From: an uncultured Clostridia bacterium
Lineage (GTDB): Bacteria > Bacillota > Clostridia > TANB77 > CAG-508
Assembly (NCBI GenBank): GCA_947628085.1
Contig: CANQYM010000004.1
Location: 1 to 48,790, forward strand
Reading direction: 5' to 3'
DNA: 48,790 nt
The notes beneath the pieces are model-generated. The model saw only the letters and a list, made by a program, of their open reading frames with translations. It was not told the DNA's origin and did no database searches. Made by a program: the position numbers and the translations under genes. How positions within the stretch are numbered: position 1 is the stretch's first letter; each line of letters begins with the position of its first letter. Of the stretch, positions 1 through 8,271 are shown one piece after another.

Positions 1-4
1 ATAT

Positions 5-87
5 GCTGATGTGGCGAAATTGGTATACGCACAGCACTCAAAATGCTGCGGGAAACCATGTGGGTTCGAGTCCCACCATCAGCACCA
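5..87 (+). tRNA. tRNA-Leu (anticodon CAA)
   Basis: Cloverleaf with acceptor arm GCTGATG (5-11) pairing CATCAGC (77-83), a Leu-type D arm, anticodon stem CAGCA/TGCTG around a CTCAAAA loop (anticodon CAA, reads UUG), an extra arm of class II type, the TTCGAGT T-loop, and an encoded ACCA 3' end (84-87). Confidence 0.96.
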
Positions 88-88
88 A

Positions 89-118
89 AAAAAAGAATAG
101 CTATGCTATTCTTTTTTT
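89..118 (+). terminator. Rho-independent terminator of tRNA-Leu
   Basis: Hairpin with 13-nt arms (89-101 and 105-117), a TAT loop and a long U-tract. The stem is nearly identical to the terminator at 2708-2736. Confidence 0.9.
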
Positions 119-159
119 ATGCAATGAGAAAAGTGGAACTTGAAAAGGAAAGTGTCTAC

Positions 160-194
160 GTTTCGAGATGGACAGGTGCCAGCCGAAACTTTTT
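160..194 (+). terminator. Second hairpin with U-tract after tRNA-Leu
   Basis: GTTTCG (160-165) pairs with CGAAAC (184-189). An inner GATGG/CCAGC stem has one mismatch and there is a 7-nt loop (172-178). TTTTT follows. It is more GC-rich than its surroundings and lies between the tRNA terminator and the next promoter. It could be a terminator or the 3' end of a small RNA; no known RNA family was recognised. Confidence 0.45.
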
Positions 195-205
195 ATTTAA
201 ATATA

Positions 206-235
206 TTGAAAAAAAGAAGATCTTTATGATAAAAT
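206..235 (+). promoter_or_regulatory. Putative sigma-A promoter for the 276-2683 gene pair
   Basis: TTGAAA (206-211) and TAAAAT (230-235) are separated by 18 nt, about 40 nt before the start codon. The TATGATAAAAT form of the -10 region recurs in front of the gene at 2824. Confidence 0.5.
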
Positions 236-275
236 TTTAATGATTACAATAGTAGTAAGTTAGGAGATTAAACTA

Positions 276-2234
276 ATGTTAAAAGAAGAGATTTCTAATG
301 AAGAAATGGCTTCATATTTGAATATGATTTTCAATTCAAAAGAATTAAATAATGCATATTGTCAACATCCTAAATCTACTGATTCAATTTTCTATGAAGT
401 TGGGAATATACTTGCTAAATATTATATTTCAACTGGTGATAATTCGCTTGAAAGCTCTAAAAAAATATTAGATGCTTATTTAAATCGCGAATCTAACGAA
501 GTTTTTTTTCAAGATTATCTTATGCCTATGATAGAAGAAAGAGTAGCTGAAAATCTTTCTATGAATCCAAAGGCATTAAGTTTAGAAGATAGAGTAAAAA
601 TTCAAGAACAAGTATATATTAGAAATAGAAATAATTCATTCTACACTCATTGTTTTCCAGGTGCATTATTAGAAGAAGTATCAACAAATGGTTTAGATAT
701 ATCTAAAGAATTATTTAAAGATGAATATAGAATTTTAGCAACTTGCTTTAGAACTTCTTATAAAACTGGTGAATTGAATTATTGTGAGCTATCTAGTGCA
801 TCTTTATCTTATGCAATACGCGGAATGCCAGAAAGAGTAGCCTATTCAATTGGTGGAGTTAGAAGAAATTCTGCTAATGAATCTCTTCATGAGGCTTATA
901 CAAGATCATTTGATGAGAATTTGCAAAAAGAATATGAGCAAGGACATATCAATGAAGAAACAATGAAAAAAATGAAACAAGCAGGTACTAGAATAATAGA
1001 TTTCTATGCAAAAGGCACATCAGGAATAGCTGTTTTTAAAAAAGATGGTCAAAAAATAAATAAAGGTCTCCTTGATCAACAACTAATAAAAAAATTTTCA
1101 TATTTTGGAAGAGAACTAAAGGGTACATTCTTGAAAGATATTATAGATGAAGAAACCAAAAAAGCAACAGAAAATCCGGAACGAGCTTTTGAAATATATG
1201 AAAATATGTTTAGAAAAATAGTTCAAATTTATCCAGGTGCAAGTGAAGGTATCAGTGAATTTGTAAATCGAACTTTAGCTAATATCATGTCAAATTTCGC
1301 TATAAATAAATATTTGCATGGTGGATTTGCTGATGGGTATTTTGTTGACAGTGGAAAAATGTCACCAACCGAATTTTCAATTGTTTCTTTTGAAACTCCG
1401 TGTGAAGTTGTTTCGAGAAACCAAAGTAAAACTATAGAAAGTAGTAGTCAACCATCAAAAAAAGAAAAATCAAATAATCCACCGAAAGTATCTCAAACTT
1501 ATGAACAAATGGCAAAAGATATTAAATTTTTAGAAAAAAAATTTAAACAAGTCATTGAAATAAGTGCAAGACCTGAAATGATTGAAATGATTAATACTTC
1601 AAATAGTCAATCTATAATTGTAGCCACTACCATTGATGGAAAAAAGAGAGCAGTTGGAAATATTTTAGCAGATGAAACAGAACAAGGAGATATATACTAT
1701 AATTTTGAGGGTAATATTGATTTAGTAGTTAAAAGTAACTTTAAATCTAATTTTGTACGTAGTTTGAATGACTTAAAAAGTGAAGAAAAGGAAGAAATAG
1801 TTAAAAAATTTAGAGCTTTTGATCCAGAATATGATGATGACGATATTGAAGAAGAAGCTTTATATTGGTATGCAGAAGAGCAATATAAAGGTATAACAGA
1901 TGAAGAAAAAGAATTACTAAAAAAAGAAATATTAGAATCTCGTGGAAAATTTATGCTTTTTGAAAGAGATGGAAAAACAATAATTTCTCCATTGAAAGAT
2001 AATATTCAAGTGCAAGAATATCAAGGAGAAGTAATATATTCTAGAAATTCTGAAGAAAAATGTAATAGCTTTTTTGAATTTATTAGAGATCAATATACTC
2101 AAAGTGTTGATGAATTAGGTAAACAAGTTCTTCCAGAAATAAAAGATGCAGAAAGACAAAGCTCGGTTAAGAATATAATAAATTCTCATGTAAATGAATT
2201 GAATCATGCAAAAGAGGAAGGAGAACAGAAGTGA
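276..2234 (+). CDS. Hypothetical protein, possible ADP-ribosyltransferase-like segment
   Basis: The 652-residue protein belongs to no family I recognise. The start is supported by a TAGGAGA ribosome-binding site 10-15 nt upstream. There is no signal peptide or membrane segment, so it is probably cytoplasmic. A helical N-terminal part (1-115) is followed by a segment at about 121-142 in which a TH-x-FPGALLEE-x-x-x-NGLDI pattern recalls the 'H-G-T ... I-L-x-x-G-L' first strand and helix of PARP/ART-fold enzymes. That resemblance is by eye and weak. A Ser/Lys/Pro-rich linker at about 385-405 separates a second, acidic helical half. The last four bases (GTGA) overlap the start of the next gene, so the two are translationally coupled. 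The pair is flanked by duplicated terminator sequences, which suggests a mobile or accessory cassette. Confidence 0.75.
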   Translation: MLKEEISNEEMASYLNMIFNSKELNNAYCQHPKSTDSIFYEVGNILAKYYISTGDNSLESSKKILDAYLNRESNEVFFQDYLMPMIEERVAENLSMNPKALSLEDRVKIQEQVYIRNRNNSFYTHCFPGALLEEVSTNGLDISKELFKDEYRILATCFRTSYKTGELNYCELSSASLSYAIRGMPERVAYSIGGVRRNSANESLHEAYTRSFDENLQKEYEQGHINEETMKKMKQAGTRIIDFYAKGTSGIAVFKKDGQKINKGLLDQQLIKKFSYFGRELKGTFLKDIIDEETKKATENPERAFEIYENMFRKIVQIYPGASEGISEFVNRTLANIMSNFAINKYLHGGFADGYFVDSGKMSPTEFSIVSFETPCEVVSRNQSKTIESSSQPSKKEKSNNPPKVSQTYEQMAKDIKFLEKKFKQVIEISARPEMIEMINTSNSQSIIVATTIDGKKRAVGNILADETEQGDIYYNFEGNIDLVVKSNFKSNFVRSLNDLKSEEKEEIVKKFRAFDPEYDDDDIEEEALYWYAEEQYKGITDEEKELLKKEILESRGKFMLFERDGKTIISPLKDNIQVQEYQGEVIYSRNSEEKCNSFFEFIRDQYTQSVDELGKQVLPEIKDAERQSSVKNIINSHVNELNHAKEEGEQK

Positions 2235-2683
2235 TAAGTACAGAATATGCTAATGCATATACAGAAATATTAGAAATTATTAAATTTATCCCAGATAGTG
2301 ATTATGAAAAAATACCTACTGATTATATAGAAAATTTTCAAAAAAATTCTAATTCCAATTATTATTTTAAATATAATCCTAAAAAAACTTTAGATGAGCA
2401 AAATGTTTCAAAAACAACCAAAGAAATCATAGCATTACTTTATAGAGATTTTTGGGCTAATAATGAAAAAAAAGAAAAAATATTACAATATCAAGAAAAT
2501 AAAAGATTACAAATTGAAAAAGCTAAAAATGAAAAGTATAATCCAGATTTAATATTTAAGCAGCCAGATTCTAAAAATCAAATAAAAGAAGAAACACAAG
2601 AAAATAAAGAAGGAAGTATGGTTCGTTATAAAGAAAATATATTTATTCGTTTCTTTAATTTTATAAAAAACATGTTTAAATAA
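2231..2683 (+). CDS. Hypothetical protein coupled to the upstream gene
   Basis: A 150-residue, charged, Lys/Asn-rich protein starting at a GTG that overlaps the upstream stop (GTGA), with GAGGAAGGAG about 9 nt before it. The sequence is mostly predicted helix. The last 20 residues are aromatic and basic (Phe, Arg, Lys) and could be an amphipathic membrane-binding helix. No family was recognised. The overlap implies co-translation and probably a joint function with the 652-residue partner, for example as cofactor or cognate inhibitor; that role is inference. Confidence 0.75.
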   Translation: MISTEYANAYTEILEIIKFIPDSDYEKIPTDYIENFQKNSNSNYYFKYNPKKTLDEQNVSKTTKEIIALLYRDFWANNEKKEKILQYQENKRLQIEKAKNEKYNPDLIFKQPDSKNQIKEETQENKEGSMVRYKENIFIRFFNFIKNMFK

Positions 2684-2707
2684 TAAAACTTTAATTTCAT
2701 TTACAAT

Positions 2708-2736
2708 AAAAAAGAATAGCAAAGCTATTCTTTTTT
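2708..2736 (+). terminator. Rho-independent terminator
   Basis: 13-nt arms (2708-2720 and 2724-2736) around an AAA loop, ending in a T-run. Same stem sequence as the terminator after tRNA-Leu at 89-118. Confidence 0.9.
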
Positions 2737-2762
2737 GTTACGAAAACTTAAAAAATAAAATA

Positions 2763-2791
2763 TTGAAAACACATATGTATTATGATAAAAT
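2763..2791 (+). promoter_or_regulatory. Sigma-A type promoter for the telA operon
   Basis: TTGAAA (2763-2768) and TAAAAT (2786-2791) with a 17-nt spacer, about 30 nt before the first start codon of the 2824-6407 operon. Confidence 0.6.
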
Positions 2792-2823
2792 AAACACGAT
2801 TACAAAAGGAGGATTATAAAAAA

Positions 2824-3498
2824 ATGAGTAATAAAACTTTTATAAGATTAGTTATAGCAGTAGTAATTATGGCGATAATAGATATAGCAATATTTTCACC
2901 AGCAATTTTAGCAATATCTTTTAGTACTAATCCTTTAATATTTTGCTTAGTTATTTTAATAAATATATTATGTATGGCATCAGGATATATGTATGTAACT
3001 CATTCAACAACCGCAAAATATGGATATGATTTAGATAAGTTAAAAAGTGCAAATGATTATAAAGAAGCATTGGAGTCAAAACTTGGAAAAAACTCTCCTT
3101 TTTATTCTCAAGTAAAACAAGCCTTAACACAAATAGATTCAATGACAAGAAAAAAAGATGTATTAAATGAACTTCTAGAACAAAATAATCAAGAACATTT
3201 TACAGCTTTAACTGAACTAGCAGATCAAGCTTCAAATTTTTTATTTAATAACATTAGAAAAACATTAAATAGAATAGCAATTTTTGATGCTGATATTGGA
3301 AATAGCATGGAAAATGAATATAAAAATTATATACAAAAACTTCTAGATAGTAATGATAATCTTTTAAATGATTTCAATAAATTATTAACAGAAGTTTCTC
3401 AAATGGATGATACATCATCTGACGATTCTTTAAGTCAAGTTTTAAATGATATGACAAATTCATTAAAAATATTAAGAGGAGAAAATGATTCTCTATAA
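2824..3498 (+). CDS. XpaC-like membrane protein of the telA operon
   Basis: A 224-residue protein with two N-terminal transmembrane helices (about 5-27 and 33-56), then a long helical, coiled-coil-rich cytoplasmic part. An AGGAGGA ribosome-binding site precedes the start. Firmicute TelA genes often sit beside XpaC (annotated '5-bromo-4-chloroindolyl phosphate hydrolysis protein'), and the layout here fits (two TM helices, helical tail, telA downstream). The family call rests mainly on context and topology, not on a clear motif. It is likely the membrane component of the same complex as the two following genes, with an 18-nt gap to the next. Confidence 0.55.
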   Translation: MSNKTFIRLVIAVVIMAIIDIAIFSPAILAISFSTNPLIFCLVILINILCMASGYMYVTHSTTAKYGYDLDKLKSANDYKEALESKLGKNSPFYSQVKQALTQIDSMTRKKDVLNELLEQNNQEHFTALTELADQASNFLFNNIRKTLNRIAIFDADIGNSMENEYKNYIQKLLDSNDNLLNDFNKLLTEVSQMDDTSSDDSLSQVLNDMTNSLKILRGENDSL

Positions 3499-3515
3499 AA
3501 GAAAGGAATTTTAAA

Positions 3516-5201
3516 ATGGGAAAAGAAAAAAATGCCAAAAAAACTTTTTTAATTTTGATAGCAGTATTTTTAGTAATTGTAATTGGTGGAATATTTATAA
3601 CTCAACAAATTGGCAAAACTCCAGAAGACAAATCACTTGGATACTTAAAAAGCTATTTGAAAAAAATTGATGTAACAAACTCAACACCAACAAAATCAAA
3701 ATTAACTCTTGAACAAACATCATTAAAAGATGAACTACCAGATATTGATGAATATGAATTAACAGTCAGAGGAAGTGAAGATAGTGATACATGTGTAAAT
3801 ATAGAAATATTTTCATCACCTGAAAAAGCTGGAGATGGACCAGATGCTTGGCTTAAAGAAACAGCAGAAAACTTTAACAGATCAGGATATACTGTAAATG
3901 GCAAAGAAGCAACTGTTTCTGTACGTAATATTTCTTCAGGAGATGCTGTAGACTATATTGTTTCTGGAAAATATGTTCCAGAATTATTTGCACCATCAAA
4001 TGAATTATGGATAGCTATGGCACAAGCTCAATCTGTTAATTTAATAAAAATAACAGATTCTTTAGTTCAAAACACAGCAGGAATATTAATTTCACAATCA
4101 ACATATAAAACACTTGAATCTAAATATGGTAAAGCAGATTTAGCTGCAGTAGTTCAAGCAACTTCAAATGGAGAAATATCTTTTGGATACACAAATCCAT
4201 ATGCTAGTTCAACAGGATTAAATCTTTTATTATCAACACTATCATATTTTGATTCAGAAAATCCTTTAAGTGACAAAGCAAAAGAAGGATTCCAAAAATT
4301 CCAAGAGAATATTCCATTTGTATCATATAATACAATGCAAATGAGATCAGCAGCTGAAAGTGGTTCTTTAGATGCATTTATTATGGAATATCAAACTTAT
4401 GTAAATGATGCAACATTAAAAAATAATTATACATTTATACCTTTTGGAGTACCACATAATAATCCACTTTATGCATGTGGCCAAGTAACACAAGAAAAAG
4501 CAGATTTAATTGAAGCATTCACAAAATATGCTTTAGACTCTAGACAACAAAGCTCTGCTAAAAATTTTGGATTTAATCAAAATCAAGTTAGTCCAGATAA
4601 AATAAATTATGATGGAAACACAATTTTACAAGCACAACAATTATGGAAAGAGGAAAAAGATTCAGGAAAACCAATTATAGCAGTTTTCGTAGCAGATGTT
4701 TCTGGAAGTATGTCTGGAACACCTTTATCTAATTTGAAAAAATCACTAATAAATGGTGGACAATATATAAATAAAAATAATTACATAGGACTTGTAAGTT
4801 ACAGTTCTGATGTTACAATCGAACTACCTATAAATCAATTTGATATTAATCAACGTTCATATTTCAACAGCGCAATACAAAACTTATCTGCATCTGGAAA
4901 TACAGCTACATTTGATGCAATAATGGTAGCTACAAATATGTTACTTGAAAAGAAAAAAGAAGTACCAGATTCTAAAATGATTATGTTTGTATTAAGTGAT
5001 GGTGAAACAAACACAGGATGTGGATTATCAGATGTTACCAAAGTTGTAAGAAACTTAGAAATACCAATTTACACAATTGGATATAATGCAGATATTTCAG
5101 CTTTAAGTGAAATTTCAAATATAAATGAGGCAGCAAGTATCAATGCAGATTCAGAAGATGTTATATATCAATTAAGAAATTTATTTAATTCAAACTTATA
5201 A
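3516..5201 (+). CDS. Membrane-anchored solute-binding-like/VWA fusion protein
   Basis: A 561-residue protein. One N-terminal transmembrane helix (about 8-28) anchors it outside the membrane. Residues about 60-380 look like a periplasmic-binding-protein fold of the SBP_bac_11 kind: an ordered alpha/beta domain with a WLKETAENFN segment and a LFAPSNELW stretch. Residues about 388-555 are a von Willebrand A domain with an intact MIDAS motif, D394-x-S396-x-S398, followed by a Thr in GNTATFDA and an LSDGETN loop, so it should bind a divalent metal and a protein ligand. It lies between an XpaC-like gene and telA and is spaced for one operon. VWA proteins accompany TelA/Ter-type stress systems, so a metal-dependent sensor or scaffold role is plausible but inferred. 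Confidence 0.8.
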   Translation: MGKEKNAKKTFLILIAVFLVIVIGGIFITQQIGKTPEDKSLGYLKSYLKKIDVTNSTPTKSKLTLEQTSLKDELPDIDEYELTVRGSEDSDTCVNIEIFSSPEKAGDGPDAWLKETAENFNRSGYTVNGKEATVSVRNISSGDAVDYIVSGKYVPELFAPSNELWIAMAQAQSVNLIKITDSLVQNTAGILISQSTYKTLESKYGKADLAAVVQATSNGEISFGYTNPYASSTGLNLLLSTLSYFDSENPLSDKAKEGFQKFQENIPFVSYNTMQMRSAAESGSLDAFIMEYQTYVNDATLKNNYTFIPFGVPHNNPLYACGQVTQEKADLIEAFTKYALDSRQQSSAKNFGFNQNQVSPDKINYDGNTILQAQQLWKEEKDSGKPIIAVFVADVSGSMSGTPLSNLKKSLINGGQYINKNNYIGLVSYSSDVTIELPINQFDINQRSYFNSAIQNLSASGNTATFDAIMVATNMLLEKKKEVPDSKMIMFVLSDGETNTGCGLSDVTKVVRNLEIPIYTIGYNADISALSEISNINEAASINADSEDVIYQLRNLFNSNL

Positions 5202-5228
5202 AATATATAAAATGGGGGAATAAAAATA

Positions 5229-6407
5229 ATGGAAGATTTAAGTTTAGAACTTGTAGAAAAAGTAGATAAAAAAGAATTAGAAACAACTGTACTTGATGGA
5301 AATGAAATATCTGAAAGCAAAATTGAAGATTCTTTAAATTATAATAAATTAACAGATTTAGAAAAACAAGCAATAGATTCTTTTCTAGAAAAGCTTGATC
5401 CAACAAATACAGCACAATTATTACAATATGGTGCTTCAGCTCAAACTAATATATCAAAATTTTCAGATAACGTTTTAGCAGAAGTAAAAACTAAAGATAC
5501 AGGAGAAGTAGGAGATTTATTAGCATCTCTTGTAAGTGAAATAAAAGGATTTAATAGTGATACAGCTTCTATCACAAGTGAACCAAAAGGATTATTTGGA
5601 ATGTTTAATTCTGCAAAAAAACAATTTGATAAAATACTTGCTAAATATAATAAAGTAGAAGTAAACATAGATAAAATAGAAAAAATGTTAGAATCTCAAA
5701 AATTAACTATGTTAAAAGATATTGCAACTTTTGATACAATGTATGAAAAGAACTTAGAATATTTTAAACAACTATCTTTATACATTATAGCAGGAGAGAA
5801 AAAATTAGAAGAGCTAAACAATGTAACACTTCCAGAACTTCAAAGAAAAGCTGAAGAAACAAATGATCAATTAGATGCGCAAGCTGTAAGAGATATGTCA
5901 GACACAATAAATAGATTTGAGAAAAAATTATATGATTTAAAAACAACAAGAATAATATCTATTCAAATGGCGCCACAAATTAGATTAATTCAAAATAATG
6001 ATAGTGAACTTATAAATAAAATTCAAAGTTCTTTGATAAACACAATTCCTCTTTGGAAAAATCAAGTTGTTATAGCTTTAGGTATAGCAAATTCTAAAAA
6101 GGCTTTAGATACTCAAAAGAAAGTAACAGATCTTACAAATGATATGCTAAAAGCTAATAGTGAAATTTTAAAACAAGGAACAGTTCAAATTGCTCAAGAA
6201 TCTGAAAGAGCTGTTGTAGATATTGAAACTCTTCAAAAAACAAATTCAGATTTAATTGAAACAATAGATTCTTTAATTCAAATTCACAGCGAAGGAAAAG
6301 CAAAAAGACTTGCTGCTGAAGGAGAGCTTGTAAAAATTGAATCAGAACTTAAAAATAAACTTTTAGAAGTAAAAATTGCTTCTGAAAATCCTGAAAACAA
6401 CCAATAA
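5229..6407 (+). CDS. telA: TelA family toxic anion resistance protein
   Basis: A 392-residue, almost entirely helical protein of the TelA/KlaA family (toxic anion resistance, PF05816), about the usual length. The family signature is seen in the SKFSDNVLAEVKTKDTG region, the LFNxx-type linker near FGMFNSAKKQF, the IAGEKKLEEL helix and the C-terminal QMAPQIRLIQNN-type segment. It has no membrane segment, so it is cytosolic or peripheral. It is the third gene of an operon with a membrane protein and a VWA protein and is followed by a strong terminator. TelA proteins are linked to tellurite and cell-envelope stress tolerance; the biochemical function is not established. Confidence 0.88.
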   Translation: MEDLSLELVEKVDKKELETTVLDGNEISESKIEDSLNYNKLTDLEKQAIDSFLEKLDPTNTAQLLQYGASAQTNISKFSDNVLAEVKTKDTGEVGDLLASLVSEIKGFNSDTASITSEPKGLFGMFNSAKKQFDKILAKYNKVEVNIDKIEKMLESQKLTMLKDIATFDTMYEKNLEYFKQLSLYIIAGEKKLEELNNVTLPELQRKAEETNDQLDAQAVRDMSDTINRFEKKLYDLKTTRIISIQMAPQIRLIQNNDSELINKIQSSLINTIPLWKNQVVIALGIANSKKALDTQKKVTDLTNDMLKANSEILKQGTVQIAQESERAVVDIETLQKTNSDLIETIDSLIQIHSEGKAKRLAAEGELVKIESELKNKLLEVKIASENPENNQ

Positions 6408-6420
6408 TATAATGTCATAT

Positions 6421-6474
6421 AGGAAAGCGATTGTATGGAGCTAAGCACTCAAGCAATCACTTTCCTGTTTTTTT
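6421..6474 (+). terminator. Rho-independent terminator after telA
   Basis: AGGAAAG plus CGATTG pairs with CAATCA plus CTTTCCT (one C-A mismatch) around a loop of about 20 nt, followed by a 7-nt T-run. Confidence 0.85.
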
Positions 6475-6548
6475 ATCTCTAAAGGATACACATATATAAG
6501 AATTTATGATAGAATAACTATAGAATTTTTTAAAAGGAGTTTTGAAAT

Positions 6549-7091
6549 ATGAAAAAAATACCTTTAATAATTTTAATAGTTGTAGTATTAATATTAGTAT
6601 TTTGGTCTGTAAATAAATTTACTAAAAATAGTAAAACACCTGAGAATACAAATAAAATAGTAAATACCAACATTGATGAAGCAAATAATTATGACGTAAG
6701 TAATAAAGAAATTGAAAATAATATAAATGAGAATACAAAGAGTAATACGATTGGAAATTTGGCAGATAATAGCGATGAAAATGAAGAAATTAAAATAGAA
6801 GGACTTTACAAAATAGCAGATACAACTAATTTGGAAAGTACAACATATTATTTTTCAGAAGACAAAGTTGCTTTTGAAACAACATCTTATTATGTTGAAG
6901 GAACATATAAAATAGAAGATAATAAAATTGAAATAAGATATGAAAAATCATATTTAGCAGAAGGAGAAGAAAGCAACTATTTTCCAAATGGAAGAAAAGA
7001 AGAATTAACAATAGTAAATAATGATGAATTAACAATTGAAGAAGTAGTAGATGGAAAAAGAACAACCTTAACATATAAAAAAGCAGAATAA
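6549..7091 (+). CDS. Membrane-anchored extracytoplasmic protein, unknown function
   Basis: A 180-residue protein. A single N-terminal hydrophobic helix (about 4-23) without a lipobox Cys is followed by an Asn/Glu-rich low-complexity spacer (about 30-80). A beta-rich domain of about 95 residues follows, with repeating GLYKIAD / GTYKIEDNKIEIRY-type strands. This strand pattern is typical of small lipocalin-like or DUF5640-like secreted domains in gut Clostridia, but no specific family can be assigned. AAAGGAG lies 8 nt before the ATG. It is probably transcribed from its own promoter (TAGAAT -10 at 6510-6515), since a terminator precedes it. Confidence 0.75.
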   Translation: MKKIPLIILIVVVLILVFWSVNKFTKNSKTPENTNKIVNTNIDEANNYDVSNKEIENNINENTKSNTIGNLADNSDENEEIKIEGLYKIADTTNLESTTYYFSEDKVAFETTSYYVEGTYKIEDNKIEIRYEKSYLAEGEESNYFPNGRKEELTIVNNDELTIEEVVDGKRTTLTYKKAE

Positions 7092-7141
7092 GTTTTAAAA
7101 AATAAAATACCTAATATTTAAAGAAAATAGAGGAGAATAAA

Positions 7142-7840
7142 ATGTTTATTGGAATAATTGCAGCTGAAAATAAAGAAATGACTGCTATAAGAAATATTAT
7201 GCAAAATGTTTCTGAAGAACAAATTTATAATTTAAAATTTATTAAAGGAACAATTCGAGAAAAAGAATGTGTTTTAGTTCAATGTGGAGTAGGCAAAGTA
7301 AATGCTGGAAGAACAGCTCAAATAATGATAGACAAATATAATGTAAGCTATGTAATAAATGTTGGCTCTGCAGGAGGAATAAATAAAGAGCTAAACATAA
7401 AAGATATTGTAATAGGAAAAAGCTTAGTACAATATGATTTCGACGTAACTGGAGCTGGAAAGTATGAAAAAGGTGAAATATGTGAAACAGGAAAGTTTTT
7501 TAATTCTGATGAAAAATTAATTAAACTTTGTGAAGAAACAGTAAACAATCTAAAAGATAGAGATTTCAAAATAAAAATTGGAACTATTGCTTCAGCAGAT
7601 TTATTTTGTACAGATTTAAACAAAGCAGAAAAGGTTAGAGAAGAATTTGGAGCTGAATGTGTGGAAATGGAAGGAGCTGCAATTGCTCAAGTATGCTTCT
7701 TAGATAAAATACCTTTTTTAGTAATTAGAGGTATTTCAGATGTACCAAATGGAAATAATCATATAGACTTTGTTACATATTTAGAAAGTGTTTCTAAAAG
7801 TGTAGCAGAAATTTTAGATAAATTGATTTCTAAAATATAA
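7142..7840 (+). CDS. mtnN: 5'-methylthioadenosine/S-adenosylhomocysteine nucleosidase
   Basis: A 232-residue cytosolic enzyme of the PNP/UDP family, normal length. It hydrolyses MTA and SAH to adenine plus methylthioribose or S-ribosylhomocysteine, which feeds methionine salvage and the activated methyl cycle. Visible hallmarks are the IGIIAAENKEM start (Glu of the first loop), the NVGSAGGIN nucleoside-binding loop, VEMEGAAIAQVC (ribose-binding Met-Glu) and VIRGISD with the catalytic Asp near the C-terminus. An AGAGGAG site lies 6 nt before the ATG. Spacing to the superoxide reductase gene (about 65 nt) allows but does not prove co-transcription. Confidence 0.95.
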   Translation: MFIGIIAAENKEMTAIRNIMQNVSEEQIYNLKFIKGTIREKECVLVQCGVGKVNAGRTAQIMIDKYNVSYVINVGSAGGINKELNIKDIVIGKSLVQYDFDVTGAGKYEKGEICETGKFFNSDEKLIKLCEETVNNLKDRDFKIKIGTIASADLFCTDLNKAEKVREEFGAECVEMEGAAIAQVCFLDKIPFLVIRGISDVPNGNNHIDFVTYLESVSKSVAEILDKLISKI

Positions 7841-7904
7841 AACTTAAATTTGTTTATAATTTTTTATAAAAATAAAATATATTAAAGAAAAGGAGACTAA
7901 AAAT

Positions 7905-8270
7905 ATGGAATTAGTTATTAAAAAATGTAGAATGTGTGGCGAAATGGTAAAAATGGTAAAGGATGAAGGATGCAATGTTGTTTGCTGTGGAAAATCAATG
8001 GAAACATTAGTGCCAAACTCAGTAGATGCAGCTGTTGAGAAACATGTACCAACTTATGAAGTAAAAGATGGAAAAATATTTGTAACAGTAAATCATGTTA
8101 TGGAAGAAGAACACTATATTGAATGGATTAGTATGGTTTCAGATGAAAAAGAATGTACTAGTTATTTAAAACCTGGAATGGAAGCAAAAGCTCATTTTAA
8201 ATATATACCAGGTTCTACAATTTATGCATATTGCAATAAACATGAATTGTGGAAAAAAGAAGTGGAGTAA
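7905..8270 (+). CDS. dfx: Desulfoferrodoxin (superoxide reductase)
   Basis: A 121-residue protein of normal class I length. It reduces superoxide to peroxide without making oxygen, the usual strategy of strict anaerobes. The N-terminal rubredoxin-like desulforedoxin domain carries C-x-x-C (CRMC, residues 9-12) and a CC pair (VVCCGK) for the Fe(SCys)4 centre. The second domain keeps the Glu-Lys-His start (EKHVP), further His ligands (NHVM and EHYIEW) and the CNKHELW Cys/His pair of the catalytic Fe(NHis)4(SCys) centre. AAAGGAGAC precedes the start. The stop codon is one base before the next ATG, so the two are co-translated. Confidence 0.95.
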   Translation: MELVIKKCRMCGEMVKMVKDEGCNVVCCGKSMETLVPNSVDAAVEKHVPTYEVKDGKIFVTVNHVMEEEHYIEWISMVSDEKECTSYLKPGMEAKAHFKYIPGSTIYAYCNKHELWKKEVE

Positions 8271-8271
8271 A

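Noticed and set aside
43..240. Open frame of 65 codons across tRNA-Leu
   Set aside because: It runs through the tRNA and its terminator and has no ribosome-binding site.
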